A stretch of 64,000 nucleotides of DNA from Ancylobacter sp. Lp-2 (GTDB lineage Bacteria; Pseudomonadota; Alphaproteobacteria; Rhizobiales; Xanthobacteraceae), in assembly GCF_020523795.1 (NCBI RefSeq), contig NZ_JAJALI010000007.1, forward strand, positions 186,001 to 250,000, written 5' to 3'. Positions 24,573-32,564 of the stretch are shown piece after piece. Both the position numbers and the translations under genes were made by a program. The notes beneath the pieces are model-generated. The model was given only the letters and a program-made list of their open reading frames with translations. It did no database searches and was not told the DNA's origin. Position 1 is the first letter of the stretch; each line of letters starts with the position of its first letter.

Positions 24573-24607
24573 GCCCCGCCTCCCCATCGGAGGCGGGGCT
24601 TCTTTCC
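24573..24607 (+). terminator. Rho-independent terminator between dioxygenase and hydrolase genes
   Basis: GCCCCGCCTCC - CCATC - GGAGGCGGGGC, an 11-bp perfect stem followed by TTCTTTCC, lies 20 bases after the dioxygenase stop and 24 bases before the hydrolase ATG. It would end or attenuate transcription within an apparent operon. Confidence 0.75.
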
Positions 24608-24630
24608 AATTCGCACGACAGGAGGCTCAC

Positions 24631-25296
24631 ATGAACGCCGATCCCCGCGTCGCCGCCTCTCACGCGGCCATTTCCGCCCCGAGCTTCATTCACCGCTACG
24701 TGCCGGCCTCCGCACCGGGCCGGCCGCCGATCCTACTGCTGCACGGCACCGGCGGCAGCGAGGACGATCTGCTCGGCCTCGGCGAGCGGGTGGCGCCGGG
24801 TTCGGCGCTGATCTCGCCGCGCGGCAAGGTCCGCGAGGGCGGGGCCAACCGCTTCTTCCGCCGCTTCGCCGAAGGGCTGTTCGACGAGGAGGATCTTGTC
24901 GCACGTACTCACGAGCTGGCCGATTTCGTCTCGGCGATCCGCGCGCAGGAAGGATTGCCGGCGCCGGTGGCGGTCGGCTTCTCCAATGGCGCCAACATCG
25001 CGGCGTCCATGCTGCTGCTGCGCCCGGAGGCGCTGGCCGGCGCGGTGCTGCTGCGGGCGATGTCGCCGTTCCGCAACCCGCCGGCGGCGACGATTCCCGG
25101 CACGCCGGTGCTGCTGCTCTCCGGCGATGCCGATCCGATCGTGCCGGCGGAGAACGCCGCCCGCCTCGCTGCCACGCTGAAGCAGGCTGGCGCCGAGGTG
25201 GCGCATCAGGTGCTGCCGACCGGCCACGGCCTGTCCTCGCCGGATCTCAGCCTGACGCATCGTTTCCTCGTCGGGCTTTCCGCCCCGGCGGCGTGA
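24631..25296 (+). CDS. Alpha/beta hydrolase (MhqD/phospholipase-carboxylesterase type)
   Basis: A 221-aa cytosolic hydrolase. The oxyanion region is LLLHGTGGSEDDLLGLG, the nucleophile elbow GFSNGA, the acid LLLSGDADPIVP and the catalytic His LPTGHGLS, in that order. In mhq-type loci the equivalent enzyme acts with the ring-cleaving dioxygenase in quinone detoxification. A consensus GGAGG sits 5 bases before the ATG. It may be expressed from its own promoter or by read-through of the terminator just upstream. Confidence 0.85.
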   Translation: MNADPRVAASHAAISAPSFIHRYVPASAPGRPPILLLHGTGGSEDDLLGLGERVAPGSALISPRGKVREGGANRFFRRFAEGLFDEEDLVARTHELADFVSAIRAQEGLPAPVAVGFSNGANIAASMLLLRPEALAGAVLLRAMSPFRNPPAATIPGTPVLLLSGDADPIVPAENAARLAATLKQAGAEVAHQVLPTGHGLSSPDLSLTHRFLVGLSAPAA

Positions 25297-25303
25297 CCGG
25301 ATT

Positions 25304-25326
25304 CCCTCTCCCCGTGCGGGAGAGGG
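25304..25326. repeat. CCCTCTCCC hairpin (dispersed family)
   Basis: CCCTCTCCC - CGTGC - GGGAGAGGG, a perfect 9-bp stem, begins 7 bases after the hydrolase stop. It has the same arms as the elements at 7394, 17445 and 59171. It probably doubles as a terminator without a T-run. Confidence 0.55.
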
Positions 25327-25486
25327 AACATCCGCGTGTGCGGGCCTCTGCGGCCTCCTCGCCATGGAACCGGCGGCGCCTCGTGTGAATTGCCGGCATG
25401 CCGCGGCTTTATCCCCGGCGCTGCCCCTATTATGGTCCGGGTGACGGACCGTGATGGCCGATGGGTGACGGGTTCAGGAGGCGACC

Positions 25487-26389
25487 ATGCGGTGGGAAGA
25501 TTTCCGGCGCAGCGACAATGTCGAGGACCGCAGGGGCCAGGGTGGCGGCGGCTTCGGTGGCGGCCGCCTGCCCGGCGGGCGCGGCGGGCTCGGCATTGGC
25601 GGGCTGATCATCGTCGGGCTCATCGCCTGGGCGACCGGCATCAATCCGGCGCTGCTGATCGGCGGCGCCGAGATCCTGATGGGCGGCGGCAGCGGCCAGA
25701 GCCAGCAACAGCAGCAGACCCAGACCACCAGTCGCAGCGCGCCACAGGACCAGCTCGGCCAGTTCGCCGCCACCGTGCTCGCGCAGACCGAGGATGTGTG
25801 GACCGAGATTTTCAAGCAGCAGGGGCGCACCTATAAGGACCCCGGCATGGTGCTGTTCTCCGGCTCCACCCGCTCCGGCTGCGGTGCCGCGCAATCGGCG
25901 ATGGGGCCGTTCTATTGCCCGCTCGACCAGAAGGTCTATCTCGACCTCTCCTTCTTCCAGGAGATGAAGACCCGCTTCCGCGCCTCCGGCGACTTCGCCG
26001 CCGCCTATGTCATCGCGCATGAGGTCGGCCACCACGTCGAGAACCAGATCGGCCTTCTCTCCAAGGTGCAGGAGCGCCAGCGCCAGGTATCGCGCGCCGA
26101 GGCCAACCAGCTCTCCGTGCGCGTCGAGCTGATGGCCGACTGCCTGGCCGGCGTGTGGGCCAATCACGCCGATGCCCGCTTCAAGATCCTCGAGGACGGC
26201 GACATCCAGGAAGCGCTGAACGCCGCCTCCGCCATCGGCGACGACCGGTTGCAGAAGCAGTCGCAGGGCTATGCGGTGCCGGACAGCTTCACCCATGGCA
26301 CGTCCGAGCAGCGCGTCACCTGGTTCAAGCGCGGACTGCAATCCGGCTCGCTGCAGCAGTGCAACACCTTCGGCAACGGCAACATCTGA
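25487..26389 (+). CDS. Neutral zinc metallopeptidase (YpfJ family)
   Basis: A 300-aa membrane-anchored protein. A Gly/Arg-rich cytoplasmic start is followed by one membrane helix (about 35-63), a Gln-rich linker (about 70-82) and the peptidase domain. The zinc motif is H178-E-x-x-H182 (AHEVGHHVEN), with a downstream ELMADCLAGVWA helix that supplies the third ligand. Two Cys (GCGAAQ, FYCP) may form a disulfide. Substrates of YpfJ proteins are unknown. AGGAGG lies 5 bases before the ATG. Confidence 0.9.
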   Translation: MRWEDFRRSDNVEDRRGQGGGGFGGGRLPGGRGGLGIGGLIIVGLIAWATGINPALLIGGAEILMGGGSGQSQQQQQTQTTSRSAPQDQLGQFAATVLAQTEDVWTEIFKQQGRTYKDPGMVLFSGSTRSGCGAAQSAMGPFYCPLDQKVYLDLSFFQEMKTRFRASGDFAAAYVIAHEVGHHVENQIGLLSKVQERQRQVSRAEANQLSVRVELMADCLAGVWANHADARFKILEDGDIQEALNAASAIGDDRLQKQSQGYAVPDSFTHGTSEQRVTWFKRGLQSGSLQQCNTFGNGNI

Positions 26390-26394
26390 GAAGG

Positions 26395-26525
26395 GGCGGG
26401 CCGGATTGACGGTCCGCTGCCGCTGGTTGCGGCGATATCTGAGGAAAGGCGGGCCGGACTGCCGGTCCGCCGCCGCTGGTAGCGGCGATATCTGGGGGAA
26501 GGCGGGCCGGACTGCCGGTCCGCCG
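26395..26525. repeat. 53-bp tandem hairpin repeat, about 2.5 copies
   Basis: Copies start at 26395, 26448 and 26501 with an exact 53-base period; the third is cut after about 25 bases. Each unit has GGCGGGCCGGAnTGnCGGTCCGCC, which folds back on itself with one G-T pair, and then GCCGCTGGTAGCGGC, a second small hairpin, followed by GATATCTG. It fills most of the gap between the peptidase and moaB. Confidence 0.75.
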
Positions 26526-26596
26526 TATGTCCGGGCCTCGCAAGATCGCGCCGGCGTCCACATATGGGTGGACCGGACGCTTCTGAGGTCGTTTCC

Positions 26597-27157
26597 ATGT
26601 CCCTGCCGACGCCTGCCGCCGAGCGGCCCTTCGTGCCGCTCGCCATCGCGGTGCTGACCGTCTCCGATACCCGTACCCCGGCTGACGACCGCTCCGGCGA
26701 CACGCTGGCGGCCCGCATCGAGGCGGCCGGCCATCGTCTCGCCGACCGCGCCATCGTGCCTGACGATGTCGAGGCGATCCGCGCCCGCGTCGGCGCCTGG
26801 ATCGCCGATGCCGGTATCGATGTCGTCATCACCACTGGCGGCACCGGCTTCACCGGCCGCGACGTGACGCCCGAAGCGCTGGAACCACTGTTCGAGAAGC
26901 GGATGGAGGGATTCTCCACCGTGTTCCACATGGTGTCCTTCGCCAAGATCGGCACCTCGACGCTGCAGAGCCGGGCGACGGCGGGGGTGGCCAACGCCAC
27001 CTACATCTTCTGCCTGCCGGGTTCGCCGGGCGCCTGCCGCGACGGCTGGGACGAGATTCTCGTCAAGCAGCTCGACATCCGCCACCGGCCCTGCAATTTC
27101 GTCGAGATCCTGCCCCGGCTCGACGAGCACCTGAAGCGCGACAAGGCGAAGAGCTGA
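26597..27157 (+). CDS. moaB: Molybdenum cofactor biosynthesis protein B
   Basis: A 186-aa MoaB/MogA-fold protein. LAIAVLTVSDTR near the start, VVITTGGTGFTGRDVTPEAL and the C-terminal IFCLPGSPGACRDGWDEIL are the family's molybdopterin-binding segments. In bacteria MoaB-type proteins adenylylate molybdopterin or assist MogA. The ATG at 26597 is chosen because the domain starts at once; an in-frame ATG at 26564 lies within the spacer. The next genes (glycosyltransferase, PA0069 radical SAM) are frequent neighbours of moaB in Hyphomicrobiales. Confidence 0.92.
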   Translation: MSLPTPAAERPFVPLAIAVLTVSDTRTPADDRSGDTLAARIEAAGHRLADRAIVPDDVEAIRARVGAWIADAGIDVVITTGGTGFTGRDVTPEALEPLFEKRMEGFSTVFHMVSFAKIGTSTLQSRATAGVANATYIFCLPGSPGACRDGWDEILVKQLDIRHRPCNFVEILPRLDEHLKRDKAKS

Positions 27158-27194
27158 CGTAAGGCCGGGGGCCGAGGAGGCAGGTCGCGCCCGC

Positions 27195-27827
27195 CTATTC
27201 CATCGGCAGCAGCATCTGCGAGCGCAGCATGACGAGGCGCCGCCGCCCGATGCGGCCGAGCAGCCGCGCCGCCGCCCTGGTGCCGTCCTCGTGGCGGCCG
27301 AGCCGCTCATAGAGGCGCTGGTGGATGAGCAGGCCCTGTTCGGGCCGCGGGCGCCCGGTCACCATCTGCCGGAGCGCCGCCGCGCTCTCCTGAAGCCGCG
27401 GGCCGAAGCCGAAGCCGTCGAGCGCCAGGCGGAAGCTGGCGGCGTGCCGGTCGGCGGCGCCCGAGCGCTCGGCCTGGTCGATGAAGCTGCGCACCTCGCG
27501 CGTCCAGCCTTCCTGCAGCAGCCCGACCGGCTCGATGAACATCAGCCACGGCCCGCGCGCCGCCTGCGCGCCCATGCGCAGCCGGGCGCCGGGATCGGCC
27601 GGTCCGGCGAGATATTCGCAGCCCGCCGCATCGGCGACCTCGGCGGTCTCGCCGGTTTCCCCGGAGGCCTGCGCGCTGCCATCGACCAGTAGCACCTCGC
27701 GCACCAACCCGACCGCCGCGCCGGGCACCAGCGCCGCCAGGGTCGGTATCAGCAGGCCGCCCGACTCGCGCGTCGGAATCACCACGGAGATCACGCGGCC
27801 GGCCCATCCCTCTTGTCGCGCCGGCAT
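27195..27827 (-). CDS. Family-2-type glycosyltransferase
   Basis: About 210 aa. The N-terminal part has VISVVIPTRESGGLLIPTLAALVPG and VREVLLVDGSAQ, typical of the nucleotide-binding half of GT2 enzymes. PADPGARLRMGAQAARGPWLMFIEPV follows, similar to the TIGR04283-like group of short glycosyltransferases. Donor and acceptor are unknown. The start is uncertain: 27827 gives MPARQEGWAGRVISVVIP, but the frame is open to 27941. It is convergent with moaB and divergent from the radical SAM gene. Confidence 0.7.
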   Translation of the reverse strand: MPARQEGWAGRVISVVIPTRESGGLLIPTLAALVPGAAVGLVREVLLVDGSAQASGETGETAEVADAAGCEYLAGPADPGARLRMGAQAARGPWLMFIEPVGLLQEGWTREVRSFIDQAERSGAADRHAASFRLALDGFGFGPRLQESAAALRQMVTGRPRPEQGLLIHQRLYERLGRHEDGTRAAARLLGRIGRRRLVMLRSQMLLPME

Positions 27828-27983
27828 TGGCCCGGTCGCTGTTCCCCACCGCCGGCGCCCGGAGGCGACATGCGGCAAACCCTTGACGTGCCTACAGCAC
27901 AAGGGCGGAGAGGTGAAGTCGGCGCCTCGATGTTTTTGCATGATGTTCTTGATATGTTCCTATGTCCGCGCTAGCTTCAGGAC

Positions 27984-29252
27984 ATGGAACGCCGCATCGT
28001 CGCCCCGACCGATCCCTCAGCCGCCCTCCGGCCGCCGGCCGACCCGAAGCATCTCGGGCGGCTGGCAGAGGAGCGGCGCGCCCGCCGCGCGGCGGAAGAC
28101 AAGGCGGCGCGTCGCGATCTCGACGCCGTCTCCGACATCGACCTTCCGGTGGCGGGCGACGATGGCACTGTGGCGGTGGAGGCCGAGCGTCGGCGCGGGC
28201 GCGGCGCGTCCTCCAACGCCGCCGGCCGTTTCGAGCCGCATGCGCGCGAGTTTTTCGACGATGGCTGGCAGAGCCTCGACGAGCTGCCGGCCTTCAAGAC
28301 CACGGTGACGCCGGAACGGGCGCGTACCATCATCACCCGCAACACGTCCCCCGATGTCGGCTTCGACCGTTCGATCAATCCCTATCGCGGCTGCGAGCAT
28401 GGCTGCGTCTACTGCTTCGCCCGGCCGACCCACGCCTATCAGGGCTATTCCGCCGGGCTCGACTTCGAGACCAAGCTGTTCGCCAAGCCGGACGCGCCGG
28501 AACTGCTCGCCAAGGAACTGTCGAAGCCCGGCTACGAGCCGCGCACCATCGCGCTCGGCATCAATACCGACAGCTACCAGCCGATCGAGAAGGAATGGCG
28601 GCTGACCCGACGCCTCCTCGAAGTGCTCAGCGATTTCGGCCATCCGGTCGGCATCGTCACCAAGTCGGCGCTGATCCTGCGCGACCTCGACATCCTCGCG
28701 CCGATGGCCGAGCGCGGGCTGGTGAAGGTGGCGCTGTCGGTGACCACGCTCGACCACAAGCTGGCGCGGGTGATGGAGCCTCGTGCGGCGACGCCGATGC
28801 GGCGCATCGAGACGATCCGCCGGCTGTCCGAGGCGGGGGTGCCGACCGCGGTGCTGGCGGCGCCGATGATCCCGGCGATCAACGATTCCGAACTGGAGCG
28901 CATTCTCGACGCCGCCGTCGCCGCCGGGGCGGGGGAGGCCGGCTATGTGATGCTGCGCCTGCCGCTGGAGATCCGCGACCTGTTCAAGGAATGGCTGCTG
29001 GCGAATTTCCCCGACCGCTACCGCCATGTGCTGTCGCTGGTGAAGGAACTGCATGGGGGCAAGGAATATGACGCCCAGTTCGGCCAGCGCATGAGCGGCT
29101 CCGGCCCCTATGCCTGGACGGTGGCGCGACGCTTCGAGATCGCCACCCAGCGGCTGGGGCTGAACCAGCGCAGCGTGCGGCTCACCACCCGCCATTTCCG
29201 CCGCCCGCCACGCCGGGGGGAGCAATTGTCGCTGTTCGGCGAGGCGGGGTGA
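27984..29252 (+). CDS. PA0069-family radical SAM protein
   Basis: A 422-aa protein related to spore photoproduct lyase-like radical SAM enzymes. The cluster motif C137-x3-C141-x2-C144 is in RGCEHGCVYCFARPTH. Further hallmarks are GINTDSYQPIEK, VGIVTKSALILRDLD and PMIPAINDSELERIL. It should bind a 4Fe-4S cluster and S-adenosylmethionine; the reaction is unknown. The N-terminal 80 residues are charged and low in complexity. The ATG at 27984 is the first in frame after the divergent promoter region. Confidence 0.9.
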   Translation: MERRIVAPTDPSAALRPPADPKHLGRLAEERRARRAAEDKAARRDLDAVSDIDLPVAGDDGTVAVEAERRRGRGASSNAAGRFEPHAREFFDDGWQSLDELPAFKTTVTPERARTIITRNTSPDVGFDRSINPYRGCEHGCVYCFARPTHAYQGYSAGLDFETKLFAKPDAPELLAKELSKPGYEPRTIALGINTDSYQPIEKEWRLTRRLLEVLSDFGHPVGIVTKSALILRDLDILAPMAERGLVKVALSVTTLDHKLARVMEPRAATPMRRIETIRRLSEAGVPTAVLAAPMIPAINDSELERILDAAVAAGAGEAGYVMLRLPLEIRDLFKEWLLANFPDRYRHVLSLVKELHGGKEYDAQFGQRMSGSGPYAWTVARRFEIATQRLGLNQRSVRLTTRHFRRPPRRGEQLSLFGEAG

Positions 29253-29837
29253 GCGGCGGCCGGCGCCCTCGGTGAGGATGGGTGGCTGTACGACCGGGGT
29301 GGGGCGGTGTCATGGAGGAGGGGTTGGCTTCGTCCTCGGCGGCCGGCCGGTGAGTGTTGTTGGAGTAGGTCGGCAACTGTCCAAGCCATCGGTCGCCATG
29401 CTGCCGATGGGCATGCCGTGCGGTGTCGTCGGGCGAGCCGTTGTCGGGGTCATCCTCGGCAGGAAGCCCGCGGGCGGGTGTCGATGGAGGCCGCTGGCAG
29501 TTGCCCATGTCATTGGTCGCCATTGCCCTCGCGAGCTCTTGCCCTCGCGGGCCTAGACAATCGCGGGCCCATGTCGCCGGCCGATCCGTCGCTACCCGGC
29601 CGGGCACTCGCCAGTCATGCGCCCGGGTGCCGGCGGCCAGCCGGAGCCGGGTGATGGGCCGGACATTGGAAACGGCAAAGCGGAGAACATACTGCCAATA
29701 GCTGACAGGATCGTGGGGCAGTCTGCCGTGCGGGCCGTTCCCTCGGCGAAGGGGGGCGGTCCGGCAGCTGCAAGCGTCGCGGCGGGGAACGCCGTGGTTG
29801 AGAACGCGGCGGCGGGATGCGGGAGGAGGAGAAGACG
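29253..29837. other. 585-base spacer without a supported gene
   Basis: No reading frame here looks coding. A long antisense frame (29182-30525) exists only because the GC-rich sequence lacks stops. Weak internal similarity is visible between the stretches around 29370 and 29490 (CA(A/G)(C/T)TG(T/C)CCA followed by CAT(C/T)GGTCGCCAT), suggesting old repeats. The end carries the GAGGAG ribosome site of the next gene. Confidence 0.5.
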
Positions 29838-30350
29838 ATGGGTGTGGTGGATCGAATTGCAGGGGCTGATTGCCGGACGGAAGCCGGGGACGGCGTGCCG
29901 CCGCTGGCGCTCTCGCTGGTGACGCTCGGCGTCGCGGATCTCGCAAGGGCGGCGGTGTTCTACGAGGCGATGGGCATGGTGCGGCGCGACCGGGCGACGA
30001 CCGGCGTGGCGTTCTACCAGGCCGACGGGCGTCGGCAGCCCGGCGCCGGCGGCGTGGTGCTGGCGCTCTATCCGCGCCACGAGCTGGCCGCCGATGCCGG
30101 GGTGATCCCCGGCCGCGCCGGCAGCTTCGGCGGCATCGCGCTTGCCTGCAACCGGCCGAGCCGGGCGGAGGTCGACGCGACGCTGTCCAAGGCGGTGGCG
30201 GCAGGCGGCAGGGCGTTGCGTCCGGCACAGGAAACCTTCTGGGGCGGCTATTCCGGCTATGTGGCCGATCCCGACGGCTATCCGTGGGAGGTCGCCCACA
30301 ATCCCGGCTTCGCGCTGGATGCCGAGGGGCGGGTGGTGCTGCCCGAGTGA
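29838..30350 (+). CDS. VOC-superfamily protein
   Basis: 170 aa with one glyoxalase-like domain: LSLVTLGVADLARAAVFYEAMGM, then FYQADGRR, VVLALYPRHELA, and a C-terminal FWGGYSGYVADPDGYPWEVAHNPGF that carries the usual aromatic and Glu positions. The substrate is unknown; relatives are often labelled glyoxalase or bleomycin resistance without proof. GAGGAG lies 6 bases before the ATG at 29838, so this start is preferred over 29817. Confidence 0.8.
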   Translation: MGVVDRIAGADCRTEAGDGVPPLALSLVTLGVADLARAAVFYEAMGMVRRDRATTGVAFYQADGRRQPGAGGVVLALYPRHELAADAGVIPGRAGSFGGIALACNRPSRAEVDATLSKAVAAGGRALRPAQETFWGGYSGYVADPDGYPWEVAHNPGFALDAEGRVVLPE

Positions 30351-30400
30351 GGCCGGGGCGACAGATCCCGTCGTGCGGCGACGACGGTCGCCGGTCTGGC

Positions 30401-30890
30401 GGCGCGAGGATGTGCGGCACATCGGCTGGATCGGGGGCGAGGGTGGCGCAGGCTTCGGCGATCGCCCCGCTGCGGGGCGGCGCTTCACGGGCGCGCCCCG
30501 TGGGGCCGATCTCGTGCCGATACACCGGGCGTCATGATGGTCGGCCGCTACGTCGGCGGTGCCACGACGCTATCGGTGGAGGGGCAGGTCGGAGGCGGCG
30601 CCCGTGGGTCTGACGGCGCGAGGACGTGCGGCACATCGAGCCGGATTGGGGCGAAGGCGGCAGGCTTCGGCGATCGTCACACTGCGGGGCAGGGCGGCTC
30701 TCCACAGGACGGCGCTCCACGAGGCTGATCGCGTGCCGATACGCCGTGTGTCTTGATGGCAGGCCATCACGTCGGCGGCGCCACGACACTGAAGGCCGAG
30801 GAGCCGGGATGTGCCGGAGGTGGCGATGCGCCGGCCTGACGGCGCGAGGACGTGCGGCACGTCGAGCCGGATCGGGGCGAGGGAGACAAC
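30401..30890. repeat. Imperfect direct repeats of about 220 bp, three copies
   Basis: The 742-base gap 30351-31092 has no supported gene. GGCGCGAGGA-GTGCGGCAC-TCG-ggatcGGGGCGA recurs at 30401, 30615 and 30841 (spacings 214 and 226). GGCTTCGGCGATCG, GTGCCGATAC and a GATGG-GGCC-AC-GTCGGCGG-GCCACGAC block recur between them. The third copy is truncated. Changes are scattered, so the array looks old and unselected for coding. Confidence 0.65.
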
Positions 30891-31092
30891 GGCACCGCCA
30901 CGCCGCTGCCGGTCCGCCTGCACGACGCCTGTCGCTACCACTGCTGGAAGGGCGATCGGGTGTGTCCGCGATCTCGCGTAGGGACGCGTATGCCCGCACC
31001 CGCGCAGCGAAACCCGCGGGACCGGGCGCCGGCGGGAGACGCAGCATCGGCGCCGGGTTCCGGCGCCCGCCGGCACTCTCCCGCGCGTAGTG

Positions 31093-31779
31093 TCAGTTGG
31101 CGCCGAGCAGCGGCGCCAGTTCCTTGTCCAAGTCTTCCGGGCTGATGGCGCCGGGCACCTTCTTACCGTTGATGTAGAAGGTCGGGGTCGAATCGACGCC
31201 GAAATCGTCGGCGCCGCGCTTGGCGGTCTGGTCGATCTCGCCGGCGAGCTTGGCATCCGAGAGGCAGGTGTTGAACTGCTGCTCGGTCATGCCGCTCTGC
31301 TTGGCGATGCCGAGCAGCGCCTGCGCCGGGTTGTTGGTGAAGGCCCAGTTCTTCTGGTTGTCGAACAGTGTGTCGACCATCGGGTAGTACTTCCCCTCGC
31401 CGGAGCAGCGCGCCAGCATGAAGGCAGCCTTGGCGACGATATCGAGCGGGAATTCGCGCAACACGAAGCGCACCTTGCCGGTCTCGATGTACTTCTCTTT
31501 CAGCACCGGCCAGGTGGTGGCGTGGAAATGCGCGCAGTGGCCGCAGGTCATCGAGGCGTATTCGACGATGGTGACCGGCGCGTCCGCCTTGCCGAGCCAC
31601 TGGTCCGGCAGCGGGCCGGCCTCGAGCAGCTTGGCGGCGTCGACCGTCTGCGCGTCGGCCTGGCCGATGAAGCCGAGTTCGCCAAGGCCGAGCCCGCGCG
31701 GGCCGGAGAGCGCCAGCAGCGCCGCCGCGGTGAGAAGGGCGGTGCCCGTGCCTTCGAGGAAGCGGCGGCGGTCGATCAT
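31093..31779 (-). CDS. DsbA-family thiol:disulfide oxidoreductase, exported
   Basis: A 228-aa periplasmic thioredoxin-fold protein. It begins DRRRFLEGTG, a twin-arginine-like signal, then a hydrophobic core and a cleavage site near AQA. The active site is C79-G-H-C82 in YASMTCGHCAHFH, and the cis-Pro loop is VDSTPTFYINGKK. It is of the short DsbA/DsbG-like type that folds or isomerises exported proteins. dciA lies upstream on the same strand, a common arrangement in Hyphomicrobiales (mutY-dciA-dsbA, with smc often next). Confidence 0.9.
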   Translation of the reverse strand: MIDRRRFLEGTGTALLTAAALLALSGPRGLGLGELGFIGQADAQTVDAAKLLEAGPLPDQWLGKADAPVTIVEYASMTCGHCAHFHATTWPVLKEKYIETGKVRFVLREFPLDIVAKAAFMLARCSGEGKYYPMVDTLFDNQKNWAFTNNPAQALLGIAKQSGMTEQQFNTCLSDAKLAGEIDQTAKRGADDFGVDSTPTFYINGKKVPGAISPEDLDKELAPLLGAN

Positions 31780-31918
31780 GAGTCTCTCCAGATCGGAGGC
31801 GGCCGCTGTGGCCGCCCGAACAAAGCATGCGCGTACAGCGAGCCTGCGATCATGGCAACGGTACGGCAGCCGGGCATTTGGTCACTGCTGCGTGAAGCTT
31901 TTGCGCGTTTTCCTCAGG

Positions 31919-32410
31919 TCAGCGCCGGCCGCGATCCCGTGCCACCAGCGCGCCGAGCCGGGCGAGCGCGGCGGCCAGCGCCGGATCCTCGAAGCCGCCG
32001 AACCGGCCGATGCGGGCGCCGATGCGGGCGCATTCCTCGGCGCCGGGCTCCTCGGGCCGCCGGCGGGGACGGGCGAGCGAGGGCACCGGCCCCTGCTTCA
32101 GGCTGAGCCGGCCGATGCAGCGCCAGCCGAAATAGCGGTTCACCCGCTCGATCACCACCGGCGCCAGATGCTGCAATTCGATGGCGTAGCCGCCCTCCAC
32201 CCGCACATGCAGCACGCCGGGCTCCTCGCTCTCCGGCCGCGAGGGCCAGGCGAGCTTGATCGGCTGCGCGCGGCGCGCGAGGTCGTCGCCGATGATGTCG
32301 GCCCAGCGGGTGACGATCTCCACCGAGGCGAGGCCGCGCTGCTTGCAGCTCGCCGCGATGGTCGCGTCGATGAGGTCGGCGAGCGGTTTGGGATGGGAGC
32401 GGGGCGGCAT
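31919..32410 (-). CDS. dciA: DciA-family protein (DUF721)
   Basis: A 163-aa protein. The N-terminal half has the DUF721 pattern VTRWADIIGDDLARRAQPIKLAWP, a VLHVRVEGGYAIELQHLAPVVIERVNRYFGW stretch, and a K-homology-like fold expected there. DciA proteins load or assist the replicative helicase DnaB in bacteria without DnaC. The C-terminal tail (about 115-163) is Arg/Gly/Ala-rich and probably disordered. It is divergent from mutY and precedes the DsbA gene by 139 bases. Confidence 0.82.
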   Translation of the reverse strand: MPPRSHPKPLADLIDATIAASCKQRGLASVEIVTRWADIIGDDLARRAQPIKLAWPSRPESEEPGVLHVRVEGGYAIELQHLAPVVIERVNRYFGWRCIGRLSLKQGPVPSLARPRRRPEEPGAEECARIGARIGRFGGFEDPALAAALARLGALVARDRGRR

Positions 32411-32564
32411 TGGCGTTCAATTGGCGGGCTCGAAGGGAGCCGGAGGACGATGGCCGGCTCATGCGAGCCGGATAGGCTGTGGGCGGCGTCGCGGGCGGGC
32501 TTGCCGGGGAGGACGCCGGCGCCCACCTTGGGCGGACATCCGAGGGAGCTTCCGCACCGCATCC

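Noticed and set aside
26395-26525. Tandem repeats considered as a CRISPR array.
   Set aside because: The copies are directly adjacent with no unique spacers, and no cas gene is present.
29182-30525. A 447-codon minus-strand open frame over the 29-30 kb spacer.
   Set aside because: It runs antisense to the end of the radical SAM gene and the whole VOC gene. Its Pro/Arg/Ser-rich translation has no family features.
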